DNA of 64,000 bases. It comes from Vibrio pelagius (lineage in GTDB: Bacteria; Pseudomonadota; Gammaproteobacteria; Enterobacterales; Vibrionaceae). Location of the stretch: NCBI RefSeq assembly GCF_024347575.1, contig NZ_AP025504.1, positions 868,001 through 932,000 on the forward strand, written 5' to 3'. Both the position numbers and the translations under genes were made by a program. Below the pieces are notes generated by a model. It was not told where the DNA came from. It saw nothing but the letters and a program-made list of their open reading frames with translations, and ran no database searches. This document shows, in pieces, positions 51,625 to 60,016 of this stretch. The first letter of the stretch is position 1, and each line of letters starts with the position of its first letter.

Positions 51625-52707
51625 ATGCAGCTATCGACCACGCCTCGACAAGATGGCTTCTACTTTCCGGCAGAGTTTCAGCCGGTAAGTGAAGTGTGGC
51701 TTGCTTGGCCTGAGCGAAAAGACAATTGGCGTGAACAAGCACAGCCTGCACAGCGCACCTTTGCCCGCATTGCCAACGCGATTTCGGAAGTAACCAAGGT
51801 GTGCGTAGCGGTTAGCTGTAAGCAGTTTGATAGAGCTCGTGCTTTGCTTCATTCCGACGTTCGACTTGTCGAGATCCCATACAACGATGCTTGGATGCGT
51901 GACATAGGTCCAACGGTAGTGGTGAACGAGCAAGGCGACCGCCGCGGTGTCAGCTGGCAGTTCAATGCGTGGGGCGGGGATTACAATGGTCTGTATGACA
52001 ACTGGCAGCAAGACGATTTAGTCGCGAGCTCGGTGTGTGACATCATTGGCCTTGATCATTATCGAGCCCCGTTTGTTCTAGAGGGCGGCGCCATTCATAC
52101 CGACGGCGAAGGGACCCTGTATACCACTCAAGAGTGTTTGCTTAGTCCGGGGCGCAACCCTGAGATGAGTCAGCAACAGATAGAAACGAACCTAAAAGAG
52201 TATCTTGGTATCGATAAAGTTATCTGGCTACCAAAGGGGCTGTTTAACGACGAGACCGACGGTCACGTCGATAATCTGATGCACGTTATTGCACCGGGTA
52301 AGGTTGTGTTGAGCTGGACTGATGATCCAAGTGACCCGCAGTTCGACCTGTCACGTCAAGCGGAACAAGCACTTAAATCGCAAACTGATGCTCAAGGCCG
52401 AAACATCGAAGTGATCCGCTTGCCGTTGCCGGGGCCTTTGCATTACAGCGAGGCTGAAGCCAACGGTGTTGATAAAAGTGAAGGCATGGTGCGCGATGCG
52501 GGAGAACGCTTAAGCGCCTCTTATGCAAACTTTCTTATCGTAAATGAGTATGTCTTTTTACCTCTGCTCGATGATACAACCGACTCGCAAGCGATAGAGA
52601 TACTGCAACAGGCAATGCCTGAGCATCAGGTGATTGGGATCCCATCACGTGAGGTGTTATTGGGTGGTGGCAACATCCACTGTATTACCCAGCAGATCCC
52701 TGCTTAG
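51625..52707 (+). CDS. aguA: AguA, agmatine deiminase
   Basis: The 360-residue enzyme converts agmatine to N-carbamoylputrescine. Markers: EVWLAWPERKDNWR near the N-terminus, NDAWMRDIGPTVVVNEQGD near 85-105, GGAIHTDGEGTLYTTQECLL near 155 and the nucleophile Cys in GGGNIHCITQQIP at the end. The ATG 51625 is preceded by AAGGGGGCAC, a good ribosome site. An 87-bp gap follows before gabD, where a further promoter may lie. Confidence 0.95.
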   Translation: MQLSTTPRQDGFYFPAEFQPVSEVWLAWPERKDNWREQAQPAQRTFARIANAISEVTKVCVAVSCKQFDRARALLHSDVRLVEIPYNDAWMRDIGPTVVVNEQGDRRGVSWQFNAWGGDYNGLYDNWQQDDLVASSVCDIIGLDHYRAPFVLEGGAIHTDGEGTLYTTQECLLSPGRNPEMSQQQIETNLKEYLGIDKVIWLPKGLFNDETDGHVDNLMHVIAPGKVVLSWTDDPSDPQFDLSRQAEQALKSQTDAQGRNIEVIRLPLPGPLHYSEAEANGVDKSEGMVRDAGERLSASYANFLIVNEYVFLPLLDDTTDSQAIEILQQAMPEHQVIGIPSREVLLGGGNIHCITQQIPA

Positions 52708-52794
52708 CCATCATCAATTAAAATTACTAATAGCCGCGGATGACTGAATCAGTCAACAGAGAGCGGCACTGTTTAGCTGTCAAAAGGAATCACC

Positions 52795-54222
52795 ATGCAA
52801 CAAATTAACAACCAAACATTGCTATCGTTTATGGTGTCGGACCAAGAGCAGGGCATTGCTGTCACCAACCCTGCTACTGGTGAAGTGTTGGGTTATGCCC
52901 CAGTCTCTTCAGAGCAAGCCATTTTAGATGGTGTTGAACGCGCAAGTGTCGCGCAAAAAGAGTGGGCGGCAATGCCTGCAAAAGCACGCGCTGCTCTATT
53001 GAACAAGTGGTATCAACTGCTGCTTGAAAACAAAGAAGATCTTGGCCGTCTAATGACGCTAGAGCAAGGTAAGCCGCTCGCAGAAGCGCAGGGCGAGGTA
53101 CTCTATGGTGCAAGCTTTATCGAGTGGTTTGCTGAAGAAGCTAAGCGTACTTATGGCGAAACGATCCCTGCCCCGAGTGGTGATAAGCGTCTTGTAACGA
53201 TCAAGCAGCCAATTGGTGTTGCATGTGCAATCACGCCATGGAACTTCCCAATTGCAATGATCACTCGCAAAGCCGGGCCTGCACTTGCTGCAGGTTGTAG
53301 TTTCATCGTGAAGCCATCGGACTCGACACCGTTGTCTGCATTCGCTGTCGCTGAATTAGCGTACCAAGCGGGCATTCCGCGCGATGTATTGCAGGTGACT
53401 CTGGGGGAAAGCTCTCGTCAGATCGGTGCGATTTTTACTTCTCACCCACTGATTCGTAAGTTCTCGTTCACGGGCTCAACTCAAGTGGGTAGCGTTCTGA
53501 TGCAGCAAAGTGCCCACGACATCAAACGCACCTCAATGGAACTGGGCGGCAACGCGCCATTTATAGTGTTTGATGACGCAGATATCGACGCAGCCGTAGC
53601 GGGTGCGATGGCATCTAAGTTCCGTAATGCAGGTCAAACGTGTGTGTGCGCCAACCGATTCTATGTTCACAGCAAAGTCTACGATGAGTTCGTGACCAAG
53701 TTTGATGCAGCGGTTCAGCAGCTCAAGGTCGGTAATGGCTTAGATGAAGGCGTGAACATTGGCCCTGTGATCAGCGAGTCAGCGAAAGCAGGCATTCAAG
53801 CTCTGATTGATGGTGCAATCGAGCAAGGTGCGCAGCCAGTTTCGGAAGTGCCGAATCTTGATGGCCTGTTCATGCAGCCGGTGGTACTCAAGAACGTAAC
53901 TCATGACATGCATATTGTCTCGCAGGAGATCTTTGGCCCTGTCGCCCCTGTGATTGCATTCGATAATGATGAGCAATTGATCGAGATGGCTAACGACACC
54001 ATCTACGGTCTCGCATCGTATTTCTACAGCCAAAACATCCATCGCGTTTGGAAGATTGCTGAAGCGCTCGAGTACGGCATGGTCGGCATTAATGAAGGCA
54101 TGATTTCTACCGAAGTGGCTCCGTTCGGTGGTGTAAAACAGTCCGGTATCGGACGTGAAGGGGCAAAACAAGGTATCGATGAATACATGGACATCAAATA
54201 TCTCTGCTTTGGCGGCAACTAA
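52795..54222 (+). CDS. gabD: GabD, succinate-semialdehyde dehydrogenase
   Basis: The 475-residue aldehyde dehydrogenase oxidises succinate semialdehyde to succinate. It carries ITPWNFPIAMITRKAGPALA near 142, Glu site SMELGGNAPFIVFDD near 247, catalytic Cys in NAGQTCVCANRFYV near 284 and PFGGVKQSGIGREGAKQG at the end, matching GabD-type enzymes. It is followed 15 bp later by gabT. The pair completes the route from putrescine to succinate. Confidence 0.93.
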   Translation: MQQINNQTLLSFMVSDQEQGIAVTNPATGEVLGYAPVSSEQAILDGVERASVAQKEWAAMPAKARAALLNKWYQLLLENKEDLGRLMTLEQGKPLAEAQGEVLYGASFIEWFAEEAKRTYGETIPAPSGDKRLVTIKQPIGVACAITPWNFPIAMITRKAGPALAAGCSFIVKPSDSTPLSAFAVAELAYQAGIPRDVLQVTLGESSRQIGAIFTSHPLIRKFSFTGSTQVGSVLMQQSAHDIKRTSMELGGNAPFIVFDDADIDAAVAGAMASKFRNAGQTCVCANRFYVHSKVYDEFVTKFDAAVQQLKVGNGLDEGVNIGPVISESAKAGIQALIDGAIEQGAQPVSEVPNLDGLFMQPVVLKNVTHDMHIVSQEIFGPVAPVIAFDNDEQLIEMANDTIYGLASYFYSQNIHRVWKIAEALEYGMVGINEGMISTEVAPFGGVKQSGIGREGAKQGIDEYMDIKYLCFGGN

Positions 54223-54237
54223 TTTAAGGACAAAACA

Positions 54238-55509
54238 ATGACTAACCAACAACTACACCAAAGAAGAAGCCAAGTAATCGCTCAGGGTATGGGCGCACTT
54301 TATCCACTTTACGTTGAGAAAGCAGAGAACGCCCATGTGTGGGACGTAGATGGCAACAAATATATCGATTTTGCTGCAGGCATTGCGGTAACCAATACCG
54401 GTCATTCAAACAAACGCATCAGTGAAGCAGTGAAAGCGCAGCTGGATAACTTCTCTCATACTTGTGCGATGGTGACACCTTACGCTTCGTTCGTTGAACT
54501 GGCGGAAAAACTGACTGAACTGGCACCGGGCGATAGCGAAAAGAAAGCGATTTTCCTAACCACGGGCGCAGAGGCAGTAGAGAACGCAGTGAAAGTTGCA
54601 CGTGCCCATACTGGTCGTAGTGGCGTTATCGCATTTAAAGGTGGGTTCCACGGTCGTACTAACATGACAATGGGTCTGACAGGTAAAGTCGCGCCATATA
54701 AAGCGGGCTTTGGTCCTTTCCCGAATGAGATCTTCCATGCACCATACCCAAATGCCTTCCATGGCGTGAGCACCGAGCAGAGCCTGCAAGCGCTTGAAGA
54801 CCTGTTTGCATGTGATATCGAGCCATCACGTGTTGCAGCTATCATCTTCGAACCTGTTCAAGGCGAAGGGGGCTTCTACAAAGCGCCAACTGAATTCGCA
54901 CAAGGGCTACGTGAAGTGTGTGATAAGCACGGCATCATGCTCATTGCCGATGAAATCCAAACTGGCTTTGCGCGTACCGGTAAAATGTTTGCTACGGAAT
55001 ACCTAGGCATTGAACCAGACATGATGACTATGGCAAAAGGCATCGCAGGCGGTTTCCCTATCTCTGCTGTGGTAGGCAAAGCGGATGTGATGGATTCGGC
55101 ACTGCCGGGTGGCCTTGGTGGTACATACGCAGGTTCACCTCTGGGTTGTGTAGCGGGTCTTGAGGTTCTTAAAATTATCGAAGAAGAGCAGCTGTGTGCG
55201 AAAGCGATGGGCATTGGTGAGGTGGTTAATGCTCGCATGACTCAGCTTCAAGAGTCAGTGCCTGCAATTGGTGAAATCCGTACTACGGGTGCGATGATGG
55301 CGATTGAGTTTGCTTGTCCTGAAACGGGCAAACCTCTGCAAGACCTTACCAAAGCCGTTATCAGCAAGGCACAAGAGAATGGCTTAATTCTATTGTCTTG
55401 TGGCGTGAAGGCGAACGTAATCCGCTTATTGCCACCATTGACGATCGAGTCTGAGGTTCTTAGCGAGGGTTTGGATAAGCTCGAGAAGATCATTCTTGAA
55501 GTTGCGTAA
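54238..55509 (+). CDS. gabT: GabT, 4-aminobutyrate aminotransferase
   Basis: The 423-residue PLP-dependent class III aminotransferase moves the amino group of GABA to 2-oxoglutarate, giving succinate semialdehyde. Markers: LTTGAEAVENAVKVARAHTG near 105, GFHGRTNMTMGLTGK near 140, LIADEIQTGFARTGK near 235 and the PLP lysine in MTMAKGIAGGFPISAV near 266. E. coli GabT has 426 residues. The gene ends the operon at the terminator 55536-55561. Confidence 0.95.
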   Translation: MTNQQLHQRRSQVIAQGMGALYPLYVEKAENAHVWDVDGNKYIDFAAGIAVTNTGHSNKRISEAVKAQLDNFSHTCAMVTPYASFVELAEKLTELAPGDSEKKAIFLTTGAEAVENAVKVARAHTGRSGVIAFKGGFHGRTNMTMGLTGKVAPYKAGFGPFPNEIFHAPYPNAFHGVSTEQSLQALEDLFACDIEPSRVAAIIFEPVQGEGGFYKAPTEFAQGLREVCDKHGIMLIADEIQTGFARTGKMFATEYLGIEPDMMTMAKGIAGGFPISAVVGKADVMDSALPGGLGGTYAGSPLGCVAGLEVLKIIEEEQLCAKAMGIGEVVNARMTQLQESVPAIGEIRTTGAMMAIEFACPETGKPLQDLTKAVISKAQENGLILLSCGVKANVIRLLPPLTIESEVLSEGLDKLEKIILEVA

Positions 55510-55535
55510 CTCAAGTTATTCATTTTAATTCAGAG

Positions 55536-55561
55536 AGAGCACCATTGAGTGCTCTTTTTTT
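55536..55561 (+). terminator. Rho-independent terminator of the gab/puu operon
   Basis: AGAGCAC and GTGCTCT pair over a 6-nt loop, followed by seven T. Confidence 0.88.
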
Positions 55562-55567
55562 GTGCGG

Positions 55568-55582
55568 ATTTACAATGTAAAT
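55568..55582. promoter_or_regulatory. parS2: parS2 site 6
   Basis: ATTTACAATGTAAAT is a perfect match to the consensus, 48 kb from the origin site. Confidence 0.88.
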
Positions 55583-55835
55583 GTGGCTTTTCACGAGTTT
55601 ACTCATGTCTGAGAGCTTTTGAGTCTCTTTACTCTCTGAGCGTCTCTCAGTTTGTTTAAACTTTTTTCTGCAAAGGTGCGTAGGAAAATCAAAAAATCAC
55701 CCTGTTAAAATGGCCTCTAGGTGCCTTAAATTGGCTATTTTGGGGTGTTTTAAATACTTGTTTTTAAAGGTTTTTAAAATCGTGACTTGGTCTCGTCCTA
55801 ATGTTACGTTTCGGGGACGCAAATAAGGAGCGGCC

Positions 55836-56492
55836 ATGAAAACCAAAAAACATACCTATCATCAGCACGATTTCTCCCATCAAGACCTTAGTTATTTGGC
55901 TTTTGAGTCCTGCACTTTTTTGGAGTGTAACTTTCATAGCGCCCAACTAAAAGAAACCACGTTTAAGCACTGCAAGTTTATTGAGACTTCCGACATGGAA
56001 GGCTGTCAGTTCAACTTTGCTGATCTGAGAGATGCGAGCTTTCAAGACTGTAAGTTAGCGATGGCAAACTTTAGTAATGCCAATTGCTTTGGTATTGAAT
56101 TCAGGAGCTGCGATCTAAAAGGTGCGAATTTCTATCGAGCAAATTTTTCCAACTATATAACGCAAAAAGTCTTCTTCTGCTCGGCTTATATCACAGGCTG
56201 TAATTTGTCTTATACGAACCTAGAGAGCGCCAATTTAGAAAAATGTGAGCTGTTTGAAAACCGCTGGATAGGCGCACATTTGGTGGGAGCGTCGATGAAG
56301 GAGTCGGACTTGAGCCGCGGTGTTTTTTCAGAAGATGCTTGGACTCAATTTAGTTTCCAAGGCGCAAACCTATGTCATGCTGAGCTAGAGGGGCTTAACC
56401 CGAAAAGGGTGGATATGACAGGTGTTCAAATCTCAGAATGGCAACAAGATCAATTGCTTGAAGCTATGGGTATTGTGGTGATGCCGGACTAA
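55836..56492 (+). CDS. qnr: Qnr-type pentapeptide repeat protein
   Basis: The 218-residue protein has the exact length of QnrS and QnrVC and recognisable Qnr text: HTYHQHDFSHQDLSYL, DLRDASFQDCKLAMANFSNAN, FRSCDLKGANF, KCELFENRWIGAHLVGAS and SDLSRGVFSEDAW. Pentapeptide repeats fold into a DNA-mimicking right-handed helix, which binds DNA gyrase and lowers susceptibility to quinolones. The two loop regions (about residues 46-53 and 102-113) needed for activity are present in position. The start ATG has a strong TAAGGAGCGG ribosome site. Neighbours are a parS2 site and a small secreted protein gene; no integron attC or IS flanks it, so it looks chromosomal and resident. Confidence 0.9.
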   Translation: MKTKKHTYHQHDFSHQDLSYLAFESCTFLECNFHSAQLKETTFKHCKFIETSDMEGCQFNFADLRDASFQDCKLAMANFSNANCFGIEFRSCDLKGANFYRANFSNYITQKVFFCSAYITGCNLSYTNLESANLEKCELFENRWIGAHLVGASMKESDLSRGVFSEDAWTQFSFQGANLCHAELEGLNPKRVDMTGVQISEWQQDQLLEAMGIVVMPD

Positions 56493-56508
56493 ACGTGCTG
56501 TGGCTAGT

Positions 56509-56539
56509 CTCAAATGAGCGACTTAAGCGCTCATTTGAG
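56509..56539. terminator. Inverted repeat between the qnr-like and secreted-protein genes
   Basis: CTCAAATGAGCG and CGCTCATTTGAG form a perfect 12-bp stem with a 7-nt loop between two convergent genes. The T-run is missing, so efficiency as a terminator is uncertain. Confidence 0.55.
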
Positions 56540-56550
56540 TTAGAAGCCTG

Positions 56551-56940
56551 CTAGTTAGAAACATTGTTGTGATAATCAGGCTCAGACAGATTCTCAGCAA
56601 AGCCTATCTCACCGATGATATACAGAGCACTGCCAATCGCATCGAGAGTATCATTGGAGTTTCTCTCAGGCACGTTAACTACAGTGATGTTGTCGTAATC
56701 GTTAGAAGTCGAGCTGGTCTCGAAAGATGCGTAGTTGTTACACACTATGCTTTGGCAATCATGATGCAGCTCTGGCGCTGCTGGTAAGTGTTGAGTTGAT
56801 AGGTTGTGGATTGGCAGGTTTTTAATCGAACTGATATCCAAGACTTCCGAGCTTTCTGCACTTGAACCCTCTGTGCTTGAAGTTCCTGCACTTAGGGCGT
56901 AACCAGAAAATATTAGTAATAACGGTGTAATTACTTTCAT
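56551..56940 (-). CDS. Small secreted Ser/Asn-rich hypothetical protein
   Basis: The 129-residue protein begins with a signal peptide (MKVITPLLLIFSGYALSAGT, cleavage near residue 18), so it is exported. The mature part is polar, with many Ser, Asn and Asp and two cysteines (residues about 63 and 67, DCQSIVCNNY), perhaps a disulfide. No family is recognised. It is convergent with the Qnr-type gene and lies next to the GntR/UTRA gene. Confidence 0.6.
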   Translation of the reverse strand: MKVITPLLLIFSGYALSAGTSSTEGSSAESSEVLDISSIKNLPIHNLSTQHLPAAPELHHDCQSIVCNNYASFETSSTSNDYDNITVVNVPERNSNDTLDAIGSALYIIGEIGFAENLSEPDYHNNVSN

Positions 56941-57109
56941 TATAAAACCTTGAATTACTCATAACCTGGGTCAATAGTATCGGATTTAAACCATAATTGC
57001 ACAGTGTTTTTTATAGTCTGTATTCGATACCGCATAACGCTAATCGCTTCGATAATAGTCATTAACTCTTCAACTAAGTCGGACTTTTTAAAGGCTGCCA
57101 ATCATGCTT

Positions 57110-57838
57110 TTAGCCAACACTATCAATATGAATCATCACTGAATCTGGTCGCCAGTACTCGAATTCGCAATCCATCAGCTCACCATCTTGCTTGTAGTTC
57201 ACACGGCAAATCTTCAGCACTGGTTGACCTTCTGATAGGTTGAGTGCCTTGGCGACATGGGCGGGCGCGGAGGTGGGTATCACATCAAATCGAGAACGCT
57301 GGGTTTCGTAACCGTAGTTCTTCTTGTAGATATCGGTGAGTGACATCTTGAGATCGTGCGAGAGGATCTCAGGAAACAAACTTGCCTTCAGTACGTTCTC
57401 CACAAACAGCACCACTCTTCCGTCGATGTAGCGCAGCCGTTCAATAACATGAACTGGTGTGATGCTTTCCACTTTCAGTGCCTTGGCGTATTCACCTGCG
57501 GCCATTTCTGAACGGGTATTGATAAGACGAGTCTCCGCAATTCGATTTTGATCGCGAATCATTTGATGAAAGTGAGAGCGAGATAGAGGGTTGTATCGGA
57601 TACGCTCAGGAGACACAAACCAACCACGTCGATCCTCACGATAGATTAGCCCTTCAGTCTCAAGAGAGATAAGCGCATCTTTGAGCGTGATGCGAGTGGT
57701 AGCAAAGAGCTCACTGAGTTCTCTTTCTGAAGGAATCTTTTGCCCCTCTTTATAGATCCCAGACTGGATCTGTTCGCGGATACTGTTTTTGATTTTTCCT
57801 AATTGTGTCTCTGAATGGCTGTTGCCCGGCATTCTCAT
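57110..57838 (-). CDS. GntR/UTRA-family regulator, PhnR/PhnF-like
   Basis: The 242-residue regulator has an N-terminal GntR winged helix (residues 10-80; GKIKNSIREQIQSGIY, KIPSERELSELFATTRITLK) and a C-terminal UTRA ligand domain (about 95-240; ending LMDCEFEYWRPDSVMIHID). Such proteins control phosphonate or sugar genes. The start at 57838 is chosen because the first residues fit the family; the frame runs open to 58012. A TGATCTAGTCCA motif stands 4 bp upstream, and TGACCTAGTCCA in front of the divergent transporter operon, so it probably represses itself and that operon. Confidence 0.85.
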   Translation of the reverse strand: MRMPGNSHSETQLGKIKNSIREQIQSGIYKEGQKIPSERELSELFATTRITLKDALISLETEGLIYREDRRGWFVSPERIRYNPLSRSHFHQMIRDQNRIAETRLINTRSEMAAGEYAKALKVESITPVHVIERLRYIDGRVVLFVENVLKASLFPEILSHDLKMSLTDIYKKNYGYETQRSRFDVIPTSAPAHVAKALNLSEGQPVLKICRVNYKQDGELMDCEFEYWRPDSVMIHIDSVG

Positions 57839-57841
57839 TGT

Positions 57842-57853
57842 TGATCTAGTCCA
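57842..57853. promoter_or_regulatory. Candidate GntR/UTRA operator 1
   Basis: TGATCTAGTCCA, read on the other strand TGGACTAGATCA, resembles the PhnF/PhnR-type operator TGGTCTAGACCA. It adjoins the regulator start. Confidence 0.55.
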
Positions 57854-58023
57854 TGATTCGCTGTTGTTACCAGTATATGTCGGCTGTTTAACAGTAATGT
57901 GACAGCACGTTGTGGTTAAAAGCTGGGCTGTTGAAATAGTTCTGCCATATAAATGCATTTGAACTGTCAAATAAGTTGCCATAAACCGTAACAATCCGCC
58001 TCTAGCATACAAAGTGAACTTAC

Positions 58024-58035
58024 TGACCTAGTCCA
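58024..58035. promoter_or_regulatory. Candidate GntR/UTRA operator 2
   Basis: TGACCTAGTCCA differs by one base from operator 1 and lies 14 bp before the binding-protein start at 58050, where a bound repressor would block expression. Confidence 0.55.
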
Positions 58036-58049
58036 GAAGGATAGAGACA

Positions 58050-59132
58050 ATGAAAACTTTGCTTTGCCGTTCAACGCTATCACCATCAAAACTGATTGGC
58101 GCAACCTTGATGACAGCGACCATTTCAATGCCAGCGATGGCGAATGACGCAGATTTAGACGCACTAGTAAAAGCCGCTCAAAAAGAGGGCGCGGTTTACA
58201 GTGTGGGTATGCCAGACAGTTGGGCGAACTGGAAAGACACTTGGGCGGACCTAAAGGAAAACTACGGCTTAAAGCACCAAGATACAGATATGAGCTCGGC
58301 GCAAGAGATCTCAAAATTTGAGGCTGAGAAGCGCAATGCAACCGCTGATATTGGTGATGTGGGCTTTGCTTTTGCTCGCGTTGCAGTGAAGAAAGACGTG
58401 ACTCAACCCTACAAACCATCAACTTGGGATGACATTCCTGAGTGGGCGAAAGACAAAGATGGTCACTGGGCACTGGCTTACACAGGCACTATCTCGTTCA
58501 TCTCAAACAACAATCTAGTCAAAGACGCGCCTAAGACATGGAGTGACCTACTTGAGGGCGACTACAAGGTGACGGTCGGTGATGTAGGCGTTGCAGCACA
58601 AGCAAATAACGCAGTACTCGCAGCCGCGTTTGCCAACGGTGGCGATGAAAGCAACCTAAAACCTGCGATTAAGTTCTTTGGTGAGCTCGCAAAACAGGGT
58701 CGTCTGTCTTACACCGATCCAAATATGGCGAACCTAGAAAAAGGTGAAGTTGAAGTGGCGATCATGTGGGACTTCAACGCACTGAACTACCGCGACAAGA
58801 TTGATCGTGAGCGTTTCACCATTAGCATTCCACAAGATGGCTCTGTTATCTCGGGTTACACCACCATCATCAACAAGTATGCGAAGAACCCTAACGCGGC
58901 GAAGCTTGCTCGTGAATACATCTTCAGCGACCAAGGCCAAATCAATCTAGCTGAGGGTTACGCGCGTCCAATTCGCACCAACATCACTCTGCCTCAATCA
59001 GTACAAGACAAGCTTATTGCGAATGAAGAGTATGGCAATGTTCACCCTGTGACTGACTTCTCTGCATGGGAAAAATCAGCACGTCGCCTGCCACGCCAAT
59101 GGCAAGAAAGCGTTCTGATTCACCAGCAATAA
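58050..59132 (+). CDS. ABC transporter periplasmic binding protein (PhnS-like)
   Basis: The 360-residue protein has a signal peptide (residues 1-32, ending PAMA) and the fold text of class-II-type binding proteins for iron, thiamine or 2-aminoethylphosphonate: DALVKAAQKEGAVYSVGMPD, TAADIGDVGFAFARV-like, TYTGTISF, and GYTTIINKYAKNPNAAKLAREYI near the C-terminus. Ribosome site AGAAGGATAGAG. It is the first gene of a tight operon including two permeases, an ATPase and two hydrolases. The ligand is not known; regulator type and architecture resemble the PhnSTUV aminoethylphosphonate importer. Confidence 0.82.
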   Translation: MKTLLCRSTLSPSKLIGATLMTATISMPAMANDADLDALVKAAQKEGAVYSVGMPDSWANWKDTWADLKENYGLKHQDTDMSSAQEISKFEAEKRNATADIGDVGFAFARVAVKKDVTQPYKPSTWDDIPEWAKDKDGHWALAYTGTISFISNNNLVKDAPKTWSDLLEGDYKVTVGDVGVAAQANNAVLAAAFANGGDESNLKPAIKFFGELAKQGRLSYTDPNMANLEKGEVEVAIMWDFNALNYRDKIDRERFTISIPQDGSVISGYTTIINKYAKNPNAAKLAREYIFSDQGQINLAEGYARPIRTNITLPQSVQDKLIANEEYGNVHPVTDFSAWEKSARRLPRQWQESVLIHQQ

Positions 59133-59158
59133 TCCCCATTTGAGTAAGAGAATAAATC

Positions 59159-60016
59159 ATGAGCAATAAGGTCATCCTTGTTGTTCTAGATGGACTGAAT
59201 TATCAGGTAGCCCGCAATTGCATGGGCTACCTGAATGGTCTTCTAGAACTGAGTCACTCGCCCAGTAATCAGAGTGATTCACCAAGCCCATTTCAGGGCA
59301 AAATGCGTGCGACGCTTTATCCGATGCAGTGTGAACTGCCATCTATGTCGCGCCCTCTCTATGAGTGCATCCTTACCGGTGTTCGTCCTGTGGAGAGCGG
59401 CATCGTTAACAACCAGATTGTGCGCCTTTCCAATCATGAGTCGATCTTTAGCTTGGCAAAAGCGCAGGGCAAAACCACCGCTGCTGCAGCGTATCACTGG
59501 GTGAGCGAGCTTTATAATCGTGCGCCATTCAATCCGGTTCGAGATCGTTTTACTCATGACGAGAGTTTGAACATTCAACACGGCTGCTTCTACCACTGGG
59601 ACCACTACCCAGATGAGGCGCTGTTTCTAGATGCCGAGCACTTGCGTTTAACGTATCAGCCAGATTTCTTATTGGTCCACCCAATGAATATTGACGATAT
59701 GGGCCACAAGCATGGACTGGACTCTCGCCAGTATCGCAATAGTGCGCGTGGCGCCGATATCTTCCTATCGAACTACATAAAAGGTTGGATTGAAGATGGC
59801 TATCAAGTGATTGTGACTAGCGATCACGGTATGAACGACGACCTTTCTCATGGTGGCATTCTGGCGGAAGAGCGCGAAGTCCCATTCTTTGTGATTGGTG
59901 ACAAGTTCACACATCAAGATTGCCAAGTAAAGCAGACCGACATCTGTGGCACTGTGTGCCAACTCCTTAATTTAGAACACAATAAATCTTACACTCAGGA
60001 ATTGTTAGCACTATGA
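59159..60016 (+). CDS. Alkaline-phosphatase-superfamily phosphodiesterase/hydrolase
   Basis: The 285-residue cytoplasmic enzyme belongs to the type I phosphodiesterase/nucleotide pyrophosphatase branch. Metal ligands and nucleophile are visible: Asp in VVLDGLN near residue 9, Ser (in ELPSMSRPLYECILTG) near 62, Asp/His in HPMNIDDMGHKHGLD near 178-190, Asp-His in TSDHGMND near 222 and a late His (DLSHGG). There is no signal peptide, so it acts on imported substrate. It overlaps the next gene by 4 bp. Phosphonoacetate hydrolase PhnA is in the same superfamily, but phosphodiesters or phosphomonoesters are equally possible substrates. Confidence 0.78.
   Translation: MSNKVILVVLDGLNYQVARNCMGYLNGLLELSHSPSNQSDSPSPFQGKMRATLYPMQCELPSMSRPLYECILTGVRPVESGIVNNQIVRLSNHESIFSLAKAQGKTTAAAAYHWVSELYNRAPFNPVRDRFTHDESLNIQHGCFYHWDHYPDEALFLDAEHLRLTYQPDFLLVHPMNIDDMGHKHGLDSRQYRNSARGADIFLSNYIKGWIEDGYQVIVTSDHGMNDDLSHGGILAEEREVPFFVIGDKFTHQDCQVKQTDICGTVCQLLNLEHNKSYTQELLAL

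Larger units (their letters stand above)
55510..55835. other. Intergenic region between gabT and the qnr-like gene
   Basis: The 326 bases contain the gabT terminator and one parS2 site (55568-55582). The rest is AT-rich with no LexA-type box that I can find upstream of the Qnr-type gene. Confidence 0.6.

Noticed and set aside
55583..55835. SOS (LexA) control of the qnr-like gene, as known for qnrB
   Set aside because: No CTGT-N8-ACAG box was found upstream.
58195..58209. parS2-like sequence GTTTACAGTGTGGGT in the binding-protein gene
   Set aside because: The right half lacks the GTAAA needed for the palindrome; it is coding sequence with a chance left half.
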